A DNA stretch of 64,000 bases from Phytoseiulus persimilis (taxonomy: Eukaryota; Arthropoda; Arachnida; Mesostigmata; Phytoseiidae), in NCBI GenBank assembly GCA_037576195.1, contig CM075104.1, positions 22,646,211-22,710,210 of the forward strand, given 5' to 3'. The notes beneath the pieces were generated by a model. It had not been told where the DNA came from. It worked only from the letters and a program-made list of their open reading frames with translations, and did not search any database. Within the stretch, counting starts at the first letter, position 1, and every line of letters begins with the position of its first letter. This document shows positions 39,007 through 52,700 of this stretch, piece by piece. The position numbers and the translations under genes were made by a program.

Positions 39007-42000
39007 AGCTTTCTCCGCGGGCCGACCGATGTGTCCCAAGAGGCAGGAAGTGTTGCAGTTTGTATGCGTGAACAACACGATCGATGCAGCACGATCGCAT
39101 TTCGCACCACTGGGTGGCACCGCGCGGGAAGGAAGCGTGACCAACTCAGATTGATGACAGCGACAAATTGTTCTTTCGCTACATGTTGGTGAGTGAAATT
39201 TCATTGAGACATCGTCAGGCATATGTCAAATGCGAGTCGGGGTCAAACAACCGTTTAACTTTTAGGCTGCATGCTCGTGAAATCATTTTGGAGGCGAGGG
39301 TTCAACCGCCCAATCGAGTCGCGACGATCTGGCAAAGGGCACGAGATGTTCCGAATTTCATTTTCGTTTTTTCCTCCCCTCGAGAACGTCATCGTTCCGG
39401 GTTCCTCGGAGGCTACTTTCATCGAAGAGAAACTAGAATAGTACTCCTTCGCTCACATCGTCGACCTCAATGACACATCAAACAAGCGTAGTCGACCAAT
39501 TCCGACATTGGTCGGTCTCTTTCGTCGAGTCTGCACTAGGGCTTCTGAGCTCCACGAGCCCACTCTTGTCATCGGTATCTTTCCTGAGGGGGCGCATTCC
39601 GCACACGTGTTTCCCGGCAACACGCAATCCGCTACTTCGCCCGAATGAGGCATCATGCGAGGCGCACCCCTGGAATTCAGAGTCACGTGGTCGTGGCTGC
39701 GTGCGCACGGCGGTCAGGGATTCGGTTCCACGGTTACATTTGACGGGGCAGTCTGTTTTCGCGCTGAAATTGTTTTCGTCGTGGTGAGCCGAAGCAAGCG
39801 GAACATCGGACGCAGAAACGTAATAGGAAACGTGGAGAACTTCTGCTACGTGACCTTTGACGGCCAGAGCAATTCTTTGTGCTCCGGCTCCGTCAAGCAA
39901 AAGGAATGTTCGGCTAGTGTGGGCAGTGCACGCGGGTTGTCGATGATGAAAACGACGCTGACCCCCCATCACTTTTCTGAACGAAGGAAACAGACGGGAG
40001 AGAACCGATGACAGTCCGAGGTGCGATCGACTTGACCCACTTCAGAGGGATTACAACTGACCTCCACGCCGGCTCGAGTCGAGTGTGCGACCGAGTGAGC
40101 GAGAGGTGAACGATTGGCTCCGATTGTGTTTCAATACACAAGAAGAACTTCTGCTTTGGCCGGCTCACCGCCTCCAGTGTTTTCATCATATTTCATGTTT
40201 TGTTACCTAGGTGCTTGCTCCTCGTCCCCTCTCTCGAGTGACCGCATCTGGAGAGTTCTCGTATCGTATTAGGCACACTTCATTTGGCGTATTCAGTCGT
40301 GCCGCCATCGCGGCACTCCGACTCGAGCTCATCGTCAGCATCATGATCGTCGGGGCCGCGCCTCAAAGCTGGTCGACCGGGCCACGGTCTCGCGCGGATT
40401 CCTCGACGTGCATTTCGATTGCAGGAGGATCCGCGACAGCTGATTTCACGTGCTCACTCGACGAGGATGAGTAGGCAAGTCGGATGCTCCGGAGGCTAGC
40501 TCCTCCGGGTCACTCCGTCACTCTCCGCGTTTCGCCTGCTGCAATGTCTGTCGAGAGAAGTCCTCGATCAAAATCCGAAGCGACTCAGAGCTCAAATTTT
40601 TGACAGACTTCCTGTTCGCCGTCGATGTGTCCTTCTCTCTTCCTCGCAGCAGCCCGTCCGAGTGTCCAACTGGCCGGAGTAAACTAGTGGACACGAGAGA
40701 TGGACGACTAGCTGGCTGCTCAGACTCTCACGCCCGTCGGCTTCTCGAACTTCTTCATTCGAGCAGGTCGATGGAATCCGCCAGGGATGCGACATTCTCG
40801 CGAGTTGTGACTTTAAACACCCGGATGTCGGAGGGTTTCCCGATCAGGGCTTTGGTCCGTGGTCGGAGCAGACGGTTTCGTCGCGCGCGTTGACGACAGG
40901 TCTGGAAATTCCGGAAATATTTCCTCTCGGATCGTCTCAATTAATTGCGGGCGTCTCCGCTGCCGCTTTTTCGGCTCTCGTTGGCAGCACGGAGATCCGA
41001 CGGAGGTTCGATTCGATGTGCGATCGACGACGCCGGCCTGGTTGACATGACATGTCATCGCACTCGGTTTTCACATTTCCATCGCTAAGAAGATTATTCC
41101 GCTCAGGCGGATGATGTCCGCCAGTGGCAGTAACACGGTCCAGTAAAGCGGCGTCGAGTAAGACCATCGAAAAAGGAGCCGAGACATCGGAGGGAGGGAG
41201 TTTCGTCATTTCCTTTGTGTTATTTTGAGTGAGCGAATGAGTGAGATGTGAGACGTTTTTGATTGACAGCTCTAACGATACTCGGCTACTGGTGTTGCTT
41301 CGATGCCGGGTGCTGCGGCTCAAGACGACCGGCGACGATCGGGACGACATGTCCACCAGGAAGAAAATTCGAGTGACATTCTCTCCGCAATGTGTTCTCT
41401 GCGAGCTCGTTCACTTGTTCGATTGTGGAGGAGTCTCCGGACAGGAGGAACGGGTTCCGGGCCCGGTTCGAGCGAGTTCGTCCGATGAAAATCCTTCGGG
41501 TTGCTCGCCCCGATTCCTCCATCTTTCAGTTGGGACAAGTGTCTCCCGGAGCGAATGGCTCCCGCTCCGCGGACGACGGGCCGGCGTGCCGTATCACGGA
41601 ATCGCCGTCCGGTCCTGAAAGGAGCCGCGCTCACTTCGATCACGGCATCCCGATGCCGACGATATTTGACCGGGGACAGCTCTGCAGATGCGCCAACAAC
41701 CAATAACCCGCACCGGAACGGAGCATGTTGAACAACTTTTTCCCTCGCCAAAAGTGATCGAAGCGGGGCCGACTCAAAATTGGAAGAAAGTGTGGAACAT
41801 CGACAGCGGAGGGAGAATCGTGTTGCTTCGCGACCGCCGAGGCCCGGCGAGGAACGGAGGGTAGATTCTTAATTTCTCCCCGCCGATCGAAGCGTGAGTC
41901 GCGCGTCGGAGGAAAAACACGAACGCTGCGGGGGAGGGGGTGGGCCGACGGGAAAAATTGGCAGCGTTTCCCGGAGCAGAGAGATTGCTCAGCAGCCGTG

Positions 42001-44831
42001 AGGAACACACAACGATTCCGACGAGGCTTCATCATGAACCAGTGCGCAGAACGGACCTACGAACTGTTCGCCTCCTCGGGCAGAAACCAGAAAGTGGTTT
42101 TCGCCATGATTGCGATCATTCACCTTCGACCAGTCTGCTAGAGTGTCCTGCTGGGCGGATTCGCTCTTTTCCACTTCCACGACATCCGAAAAACTGCTGC
42201 CAGCTGCCGGCGGCAGAGACGGAATGCCGAAGAGGAAATGCACAAATCCCATTCGGAGCCCTCATCCGACAGTCCATATTTTGTGTCAACTCCGAGTACA
42301 GCTCGGACCAGGTTCGAGCCCGGGCTCGGAACGATTACCATAATGTAGCTGCTGACTGACTGAAGGTCTCAATAAAAGGTCGGGCGGTCGGAGGACACCC
42401 AGCTAGGGGAAGTTGTTTCAGTCTGGTCCGCTGGCCAGGAAGGTTCGGGTGGACCACTCGTCTCGAGAATCAGGCCGATGAAGTCCGGCTAAACTCGATC
42501 CGGACTCTAAAATAGAAGAGTGGCGAACTAGAGAGAAGACTTCGGACGTATCCATCATTTGGAAGCACATGATACTGACAGCTCGGGATCACGCCCAACA
42601 TTCTAAAACTGCAGACCCGCAGAAAATGCTCTCAAACTTCGAAGGCCCTCTCGGTGTCTCTCTTTATCCCAAATGCAATCGGCCGATCAGTCAATCTCCA
42701 GATGGACCTCAAGCAGCAGCTTCGAACTGACCTCGTCGAGCAACGTCAGAGAGAGAGAGAGAGACTAGCACTGGGATCTCCTGATGGCGGCGTCTTCTGC
42801 TAGCTGCACAAATTTCCGAACAGGGTCGATACAGTTTTACAGAACGCACTAATAGGCAGCGGGTCGGTCGGCCAGGCCGGTCCCACGTCCGCCAGCCGAG
42901 CCTTCGTGTCTCGTTCCTCCGCGCTTCCCTCCGCCACTTCCGGCTTGCTATTCAGCCGTTCCATCCCGCTGGTCGTGTATCGGAAATTTCGTTGCACCCA
43001 AGGGAACGAGTCGGGAGGTCGATAACGCGGTCTCAAATTTCTTCAAACAAGAATTTTTCCCGCCGTCGCCCGACGTCCCGATATTGGACTGTCGACTAAC
43101 CATGTTAATAAGAAAGCGATTTCCCCGCTTCCGGGCATCGAATCGTTTCGCTCGAACACGGGCCAGAGCTCAACAGAAATTCCAATCTGAGGACACACCG
43201 AACGCCGGAGTCCGTTACGCCGAGTTCAATCAACGATCGTTTATCCGTGTTGGTTTCTCGACTTTGCGACTTCGATATTGGGCCAGAGATGACGACGGAC
43301 TCCGAGCAAACCCCGAATGGAGATGCTGCTGTGTGTAGCGGTTCGAGGAAAACCAGATGTCTCGAATGAGTGAGTTCGCACTACGGCGCGCTATCTCTTA
43401 ATTCTCATCGCTTCGAAAACCTTGAGCTCTTAAACTCTTCGACGGTCACGACGAACTGTTTCTGCGTAGCATCTGCCACAACTTTAAGATCTTCATTAAG
43501 AGCCCCCGAAGTCGGATTGTTCTCCACAGAGGGAATACTCTCGCGGATTCGAAGCGAAATCGAAAGCTCGTTCCGAGCCGGGTCAGACTCCGTCATCTCG
43601 AAGTCGCCACGAGAGAGAGGTCCACGAGAAAACACAATAAGGTACCCACGAGCCAGAAGAGAGACCCTCCATTCGATTCCCGACTTGAGAGATTGATTTG
43701 GCGATTCCACTTCCTGAGGAATCGAGTCCCGCGGCTTTGTTGTGTCCCCTCCAATTAATCAAGCTCCCGAAGCGAGGGAAGCCGATATCCAGGGAAGAGT
43801 TGAAGCCGGCACTGAGACACGGCGATTCCCCGAGCGGTTCGAAAGCCTCTGGATGATTAATCGGAGACGGAACAGTGGCTTGGAAGTGTTTCTGTTAGAA
43901 AAGCTTTCCCATTCCGTTCGAAGTTCCATTCCAGCCAGGCCAGACCCTGGACGTTGTTTCGAGCCCCGACATTCGCGACTGTTCCTGCTCAACGAGAACT
44001 CCCCCAGAATCACCCAGATCTGGGAGTTTTCGAGTCGTGACCCCAATTGACCTTTAGCCACCTTTGTTCTTCGGTGATCTATTAAAGGCGGAGAGCGTTA
44101 TGCACGTGGTATATTTTCACCCTCAACTCTCGGCGACTGCGAACGAAGCACCCCGCCCGACTAATCTTCAAAATTCATTTTCTCGGAGTTCTCAGCCTAA
44201 TGAGAGGCTTTGAATAAATTTCGAAAGCCAATTGAGTCATAAAGATACGACCAAGACTAAGGAGGCTTCCGGAAAATACCTCCGCGGGCTCTTCTAGGGC
44301 GCTCTCGAGAATGTATCGGAAAGGTCCGGAAACTCGGGTGATTCCCGAATCAACTAGACAACGGAGCCCCGACAATCTATTCCTCGGATGGACAACTCTT
44401 CGCCGAGCTGCGTCCTATTCTCTTCGGTATGATGGCCGTCGGGAGCTCAGACGAGATCTGGGAAACCGAACGCCGGATTCCTCATCCTGCACAAGATGTT
44501 CGTTGTTTGCATAGCTGAGTCCGGATCGGGAGGGACGAGGCTCAGGATGAGGACGGTGGAACAGTCCCCGTAATTCTCGAGGACCACATTTCTCTCGAAG
44601 ATTCCGGATCCAATCTAAACGTTGGGGGCGCTGGCTACCCAGTCGCACTTGAATTCGTAATGGTAGTGAATGTGTTCGTGGACGAGCCCGCAGTTGACTG
44701 AGCGGCTTCCTCATTAGGAGCACGGCTCACTTCGCCTCGACGCCCAAAGCTGAGACAACGACGTCGACGAATCCCACAGGAGACGAATTAGATGTTTAAG
44801 CAACTAGCCGGCCAAATGAGGGAACGAACGG

Positions 44832-44844
44832 GCGAGCGAGCGAG
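44832..44844. repeat. Short (GCGA)n tract
   Basis: About three units, the same unit as at 3582-3602. Confidence 0.7.
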
Positions 44845-47800
44845 CTAGCTGGCTTCCATGCAGAATGGCTTCGTGACGTTGAGTCGTGCGTTGTACCAAT
44901 TCGATTTAGGTGTCATGAGCGACTTCCCCTCCCACCGGGTCCCATAGAAGCCGCTGGCCTTTCGGCTTCCTTAACCTGGCCCAAGGATCCCGTCCAACGG
45001 CACCGGCAGCAACAGGAACAACGGAGGAATGAAAAGTAACGCCTGTAAACTAAACGTCGGCTCCGCTTCAAAGCGAGGCCTCTTTTGAAGCAGCCGCTCA
45101 AAGCGAGGGAGCAAGTAAGCGAGCCCAGAGCAGCTAGCCGGGCAACTACTGGACGCTCGTCGCCCGTTCGGACCCAACACTCAGCCTTTAACTCGTACAG
45201 TTACTGGCCGCTCTCGACCCACGACAAATTTACGCAATTACGTGGCCGCGCTATGCCGTTATTGGTTCTGGGCGTCGACCTGCATGAGCTAGCAGCTCCG
45301 CCCGCTCGATGTATGCCTGCACCCCATCGGGCATTCGTATGTGCATGCTCTATCCCGAGCGTGTAATGCCGGGCATTCATTGATTCAAATGAGTCCCTCC
45401 TCTTCCTCCGCAGAAATCCGCGCACGATTTTAAACGGGTAGCGGAAGTTAGAACCCAATACCGAATGAAAGACAGCTTGAATATCAGCTAGGAACCTCAG
45501 CTGGGTCCATCCCGAGTGATCTGGAGTGAGTTCCGCAGAATCCCTCGTTGACCCGGGGGGAAACTCCCGCAGTAGTCCTGTCGGGATTGAATGCGCTAGA
45601 AAATGTCCCTGTAGAGAGAATGACCGTGAATTCGCGAGAGCGAAGCGACCAGAGCGGAGTACTGCGGCCTTCCTTGCGTACCACGCCTCAATACGATGAG
45701 TCAGTGTTTGGTGCTGATACCGGATTAAAATTCTCTGAACATGAATTTAAAAAAAAATCGGATTGTGGCGCTCGCAGATCTGGCAAGACGCGGCTTCTGA
45801 GATCACGAGATACGGATCCTCTGAGATGTGCTCCGAAGCGGTCCACGAAAGAGTTCACATGTCGGCTCGGCTGCCTTCCGTCACCCATAGCAGAAACAGC
45901 ATTCTTCGACGCTTCCTCTTTAGGAGCTTTCCAGGAGGAATGGATGAAGCCACTCAGAACTCAAAGAATGTCGACGGGCGGACGACGAAAATAGCTCTGT
46001 GTTTAGTCGGAGTTTTCGGGACCTTTGTCGGCTCCTCCGTCGTACGGTCGACGATTCGCTCACTCGGCCTGCTGCTTGGCTATCACCGGGTAGCATGGGA
46101 CGAAAGGGCACCCCACCCGAATTTTAGTCATTCCGTGGTTCTTCTCTTTTCACACCTCAGCTCGATCTCTGATCGTCCGAACGGGATGTCGAGCAACGCC
46201 CCGACGGAGGTCGTTGTAGGCATTTGGCTCATTGACGCCTTCCTCTTCCATTTCGGCTTCCGTGACTGTTTGAGTTGGTTTCGCACCGCCGCGTCTGCGT
46301 ACTCGCTGGTGTAGCGTAAGCCTGGCGAAACAGCAAACACCCAATCGACGACGACGATGCTGTACTCTTCCTGTCCTACTGCTCGTAGGTCATCATGGGG
46401 GGAGTGCGACCGAGTCACGCGATGCCCCTGGGGTTAACAACATCGGCGTTATCGTACGCCGTAGTACTACTCCCAAGCCGGTAGTCGTAGGGTGTGAACA
46501 AACGGGTGACAATTTCCTCCCGGCCATCCATTCATTTGGCCCTTGCGTTTGTTCACGAAACACCCAGGAAGAGGAATAACAGAGGCTGCCCGTCGATTTG
46601 ATAACGCTCGCCCCAAGATCAATCGAAACGACGGCATCGGCTGGAGTCCGCTTCTCGCTCATTCCTCAAGTCGTTGCGGTTCCGGGCTCGAGCAACAGTC
46701 CCGCTACTCGACGTCGGGCGGTCTGCGCGCCGCCCCAGCCCATCGCCCGTCAGCCACTGATGATCCTCAGGCCCGTAGAGGAACACTGTCACAGGCGCAC
46801 GGGGCAGACCGTGCGAAAGATGCGTTGCTCTCGCAAGAAGTTTTCTCAAAAACCGAAAATCCCCTGCATCTGATTCGGCTTTCCTCGCTGCACTGAGATG
46901 ATTTTCCCGATCATCCGTATCATCCGATGCTCATTGCAACGGATGCTACAGAAAAACGTCCCGTCCGGAGCAATCCAAAGGGTCAGATGGATCGAGACGA
47001 GCGGAATGTCGATCTGGTCCGAGAAGAGCTCGTCGCTGTGGAAAATCTGGAGCCGTAACTCACACTGAGTTTCGAATCAGTTTCAGGCTCATCTCACCGA
47101 AGGAACGGAACGCATCGAAGCACAACCGCAGAAGCGATGGGCTAACCGCGCACGAGCTGCTTTTGTTGACATCTCGATTAACGAACCCTCCGTGGTACTG
47201 ATTACTGATGCGAGATCGATCGAGGATGGAGTTATGAAGAGACAATCTGCCGGTGCCGGAACGGCTGGGACAGTTGAACAAACTCGGCATCAGAAGAGTC
47301 ACTGCATGCGCAGTTGTTTTCCTGATGCCATTTAGCCGTTCTCAGCTGATTGAAGCCGTGAGAAACCTCTCATTGCCTTCCGAGAACTCCCACAAAAGAA
47401 CGACCATCTTCCATGACTGGTCTTCACGGTTACGTGAATTTTGAGCTTTCCATCCCGGATTCGGGAACCACTTCCTCATTCATACTTCACGAGCTGATTG
47501 GGTACGCGAGCGCCACCGAAGAAATAGACCTGATGCAACTTCGTGGCCAATGCATTGTTTGAGATGAGTCCTGGTTATTCATCATTGTTGGTAACTCCGT
47601 GCAGGAAAGCCTCGGCGGGCGGCTCGTCCGGCTCTTCACCTGTCTGCCACTCCAACTGCCAGTCTGTTTGTTGAGGTGAGGTACGAGACTGGATATCAAA
47701 ACATGGGTTTTCAGTTCGTCTTTCGAAAAAAAAAAAGCAGAATAAGAAAAAGTAAGGAGCAGCCGAAGAGAGAAAAGAAGAGGTGGGACGGTTGGGTGAA

Positions 47801-49737
47801 GAAGCTGCTCCCGCTGGTGCCGCCGCTCGACCACAAAAATAACAATCGAGCCAACCGGCACAAAACTTCTACGCCCACTTTCAGCACCCCTGAAAGACGA
47901 CTACGAAGTCGTTCAGTTAGTGGCGACGCTCGAACTCCAATATCATGCAGCTCAACAGGCTCTCGTCGAGTTTCTTCCGCGTCGATCGTTCCCAAAGTTG
48001 CACAGGGCGTCACGTTTCGGTTTGTCGAGATAAGCTCGGAACGGTGTCCCGTTTGACCGTCGTGACGTCGGATGAATCATGTCCGCCTCGGGGCCAGTGA
48101 CAAAATCTCCGAATTCGCTTTTCGGAGACGTCTAGCAGCAGCCGAATCTCGCAATACACTCTTTTCATATCCGGCCCGTTGGAGTCGGAGCTCTGACCAA
48201 AAAATCCATGAAGGTTTGCTTCAGTATTGCTGATGAGTCGGCCGACAGTGGAATCCGAAAGAGCCGCGAAAGCCTCGAAGAGGACGATGCAAACGAGTTT
48301 GTATTGAATATGATCCGCGATCGAGCCGGACATGGGCGAGCGGAGAGTTCGGGCATCGGAGCGCGGTCTCCTGTCGCGACTATCGATTGTCGAGTGTGTG
48401 GGATCTTCTGCTGCGGTTGAAAAAATAACACAAACCTCGCTGTTTCTGCTGATGTTGCTGCCGGTTAATGCTGGAGCTACGACCATTGGCAACGTGGATT
48501 CTGCGGCCGCTGCTCCTTTTGGGAGTTCTCTCGCTCATTCCGTCTGGGTTCACCTAATAATGAAGAATGACGACGATCTCGGTCTCATTCTAGCCTAGTT
48601 GCCGGCCGATCTGTCGGAGATTCCCTCGTAGCCGCAGATCGATAGCCTGTTGACGTGGTGAGATCATGGAGCGCAAACAATACGACGACGACCATTGAGT
48701 TCTTCGACAGCTTCTTTCGGCTGGGAGCATGACCATGCGTGAGTGAGTTCGACCGTATGTCTGTCCGAAGGGGACTTTCGATTGATTTTTTCTCCTTGTC
48801 GGGCGACAGAAGGTCTTGAGAATCTTCTTCTTGATGAGCTGCAAACCAGTATTCCGAGAATAGCAGGAGTTCAGAGAATGTCGTCGTTCCGCCACTCTTT
48901 CTTCTCCTTGTTTTTTTTCTTTGTCGCCATAGTGCATCCACCTCTTGAATGGGTCCCACCACAAGACGTCCCGAGCGCCGCCGCCGCCGTTTCCGCAAAA
49001 GAGGGAACGCAGACGAAGAGCGACATGAAAGTGGCTTCAACACCTCGTCCACCACCAGTGGTTGTTGCCTGAAATATGACATCAGTTTGCCGAGAATGAG
49101 GCGTAAAATACGTGACTGGACCTGCCTTCCTTCCGTCCTACGGTGCGTCGGTTGTTCGTTCGCCCCCGCCCCTCCTTTCCCGGCTCCCACCCGGACCCAC
49201 TTCTACCGTTGGTTCCTCGAGAACCACGGTGCGCTGCGTTCACACCTCGCCGCACTAACGAGGTGAGAAAACTAAGCGAGCGGATTCGCCATTCACTGCG
49301 GAGCCCAAACGCCACGAGCTTCAATTTACGTCAACTGAGAGCTCGCCGCTTTAATGAGGATTTCAACTGAGACCATGCTGTTCATCTTCTTGTTGAAATG
49401 GGCGGTGATTTTGTTCGCCGCTTTTGAATCCGAACTTCAGTGGGCAGAGTCTCATTCGCGTAGCGCGAAGCCGTGTTCTTCTCGAGCGGAGTCCGAGGGG
49501 ATTTGAGTCGAGACTGCGCCGTTGAGGGACCGATTTCAGGAACGGCATTATCGATGACGACTGGTCCGCAGCTCGAACTGGAACAGGCAGATCGCATGAG
49601 ATGGATTTGCAAGGAACCCTGATGACCCAGTTGCCTTGTTTAGGTGCTCGGTTGGGACTGAGGTCTCGATTCTCTCTCGTAAATCTTGGTAGAAGTGTGG
49701 AGCTGATGCTGCCGCTGCTGAAATAGAATCGCAGGTC

Positions 49738-49751
49738 TTTTTTTTTTTTTT
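49738..49751. repeat. T14 homopolymer
   Basis: Fourteen T on the plus strand. I see no SINE body or target duplication beside it. Confidence 0.85.
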
Positions 49752-52700
49752 GATTTACCGTTACGAAGGGACAATGCCTGAGATCTGTCGGTCCGTTCGT
49801 CCGTCTGCCTTTCGGTTCGCCTGGCTCGCTGGCTAATCTACCTGTCTCACCGAAGCTCGAGCTGATCTAATGGCATATGGTTCGGTCTGAAAAAGAAGCC
49901 ATTGCGAAGAAGCCAGCCAGAACCGTTCGGGACATTGCACCAAGCAGGCAACAGCAGCATATGGACCGCGACTGCGATGATGAAGGAAGCCGGTGGCCGC
50001 GGCGGCGGGAGCTATGAAGCCAGGAAATGCTTTCGAGGGGATGGCCCCCTCCCTACGAAGCACTAAATGCTTCGTGTCTCCTCTCGTCTTCGCCTGCTTC
50101 CGAGAGCGGCCGGAGCGGCAAGACTTCTCTTCCTGCAAAGCCTCCGAGTTCATCTATCACCGAGAGAAATGATAGAAAGGAACGATCCGCACGAAAAAAA
50201 GAGACGCAACTGCATCGCACGGAGCCATTCATTCTCTTGGTGGGTGGAGTGTTCTTGCTCTGCCCGGCGACTGTTGGCCCCGAGTTCCGTGCGCTGCTCT
50301 CAAATATTTACTCCCATACACAAAATCTTCCTCTGCCCCCGCTTTCGGAGAGCAGTCGACTCCGGATGAGGTAGCTCGCTGCGGTCCGAGTCGCGAGTCG
50401 GGACATACTCCCGTGACACATTGTCGAATGTCCTCTGCTTTCTGGGGTTTTGATCGTGGTCACGTTCACTGCTAGGTGACGATGACCCATACTCGAGTCT
50501 ACGAATTCATTTTCCGCATGAATCAATCGGAGCTCGACGGCTCGCCATCGGTCCGGACCACCACCGAACGCCACCGAGAAATCGGCAGAAACCACCAGAA
50601 AGCTCCACTCGCGCGGGCCGCCGCCATCTGCCCTGCATTGATTTGAGCTAGCTGAATTGAGCGAGATTGAAGCGTGACGTGCTCAGACAATTTGTCAAAA
50701 TTTCCTCAGACAAGCACAGAGAATCATAGGATTTTGATTTTCGCGCCGAAGTTTCGGCGATTGACTCGCCTGAGGCGAAGGGGCGGATTGAGACACTATT
50801 CCCCCATCGGGCAGCCGACAAACTACACCAGAACTGATGCGCGTTCGAAACCGATCCGAATTATCGAGCACTTCCAAAACTCGATCTGGGAGAAGGTGTG
50901 TACCAGTCGCTTCAGGTTATCTGAGGTGCTGCGAGCCCCATGAGCTCGATGAACAGGATACGAAACGCGTCGAGAAGATTTACTTTTATCGAAACTCTGC
51001 AATCTGCGAAATTCGACCGCGTCTACATCACAAAGCAATCATGGCGATCACTCAGAACTGCCACCATTCGTCATCAGCGTTAGCTTGAACGAGATCATCG
51101 CATCGATTCGTTGTCATCCATCGCATGGTGACGACGGGGTAACCGAGAAAGAAAACCCGGAGAAAAGAGACGCTCGGAGTGGGTAGAGCGTCGGACGAAG
51201 GGATGGCGTTGGAGTGCTTATCGGGTGAGGGAGGACATCGATGATGAATGAAGCGGTTACATTGAATCAATCCATTCTTTCATCCATTCATTCGTCGCGG
51301 AGCGCTAGACAGACCGCCCCTTCGGTTTTCTGCCAACAGTTTGCGAGTATTCCGGACAGATGCACACAGCACAAACACTCTCAACACAAACACACTCGCG
51401 AAACGACTGCTCACGAGCGCCTCGAGTTCACCAGAGCCGAGCGCTGCTTCCCTCCTTTCGACTCCATCGCCGCGGAAAAGCGGCCAGCCCTCCGCTCGCA
51501 GACGGAAAAACCGTCCGTTCTCTGACGGGGAAACTCACTGCCTCCAGGGTAATCTCTGGAAATTCGCAACTGGAACCCGAGCATTGAAATCGGGTGTACC
51601 TCCGCTCTTTGAACCGCCGCCGCAAACGTGCTTTCAAGAGGCCGTACAGCGCGCTCCACAGAGCCTCGTTGCCAAACCGAGCAAACGTCTCCTTCGCGTT
51701 CGGCGAATTCGGTCGCGACTTTATTTATTCTCGTTGGAAGAGCGATGCGAATGCGCGGCTTTATTCACGTCCCCATATAATCCGACGAAAACATAATCAC
51801 AGCGGAAGCACTCCTCCTGCGGGGAGCCATGTTCCTCTTGTCGGCTCCCGGCCGCGTTCGTCTACTGCGCGGGTCCGTGTACGTACGTGATCGAGTTTTC
51901 ATGAATATACGTTCCTGGACCCGCGGTTGGCTTGTTAGGGGTTCCCGCCGCCGATGTTGTTGTCGTTGCGGTCGTCGTCGGTCGGACTTTCCCAGACGGA
52001 GATTGGATGGAATAAAATTCAACGACTCCGAGCAAATAAGCTGCCGGGACGAGTTCTCTATCTCTCTCGGGCAAAGAGGAGGCTGCATTTAATGGGAACT
52101 CTCTGCTCGTAAAGCATCATCTGCATTCGATCAGAGATAGACCATCTAATACTCCTGAGGTTATCGTGTTGGGGTCTCCGACTTCATCGATGTAGTTGAG
52201 TTGATCTATGCGGACGACGCTCGCCGCGATACAAGTAGGAAGATCAATTGAGTGCGTCAGCATCATTCAACGCAGAACGAGCAACTGTTTTGGAGTCATT
52301 CCCCGATCGGAAGAACAAGGATCCGATGAGGTATTGTTCATGTCAGGGTCTGCTCCAAAGCCGTTCGCGCTGCAAGGGGATGAACTGGGGGAGTGACGTT
52401 CGCTCTGTTTCCCTCCGGCTCTGCCAGAACTACGATGACAGCGACGGCCACCTAGGGTGTTACTGTTCCGCACGAACAATTAGACTCGCAGGCAATCCAA
52501 TACGATACAATGGGCCAAGAGCACAATATCTATAGTAGTAGCGGCAGGGACAGCAGCATCACAATGAAGGCGTGAGGAGGTGATGACAGCTTTTGATTTG
52601 ACTGGATCCCTCGCCGTGCCTTGAGGACTTAATGCACTCGCAGCACATTGTGTCCTCGTGTATGTATCGCTCACTGCGAGACCAAGGCAGTGCCCGAAGA

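Larger units (their letters stand above)
27955..43000. other. Upstream flank of the achaete-scute gene, no further gene recognised
   Basis: This side holds the promoter of the minus-strand gene. I see no TATA box in the several hundred bases beyond the in-frame stop at 27954-27952, so the transcription start cannot be placed. The rest contains GA and GCC repeats and no recognisable exon, tRNA or transposon. Confidence 0.55.

Noticed and set aside
49738-49751. The T14 tract as the tail of an inverted SINE or LINE.
   Set aside because: No RNA polymerase III boxes, element body or target-site duplication could be seen next to it.
52159-52251. The peptide LIYADD (52201-52218), resembling the reverse transcriptase catalytic motif of LINEs.
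   Set aside because: The frame is open for only about 30 codons, with a stop directly upstream and one shortly after, and no other polymerase motif occurs in any frame nearby. Best explained as chance.
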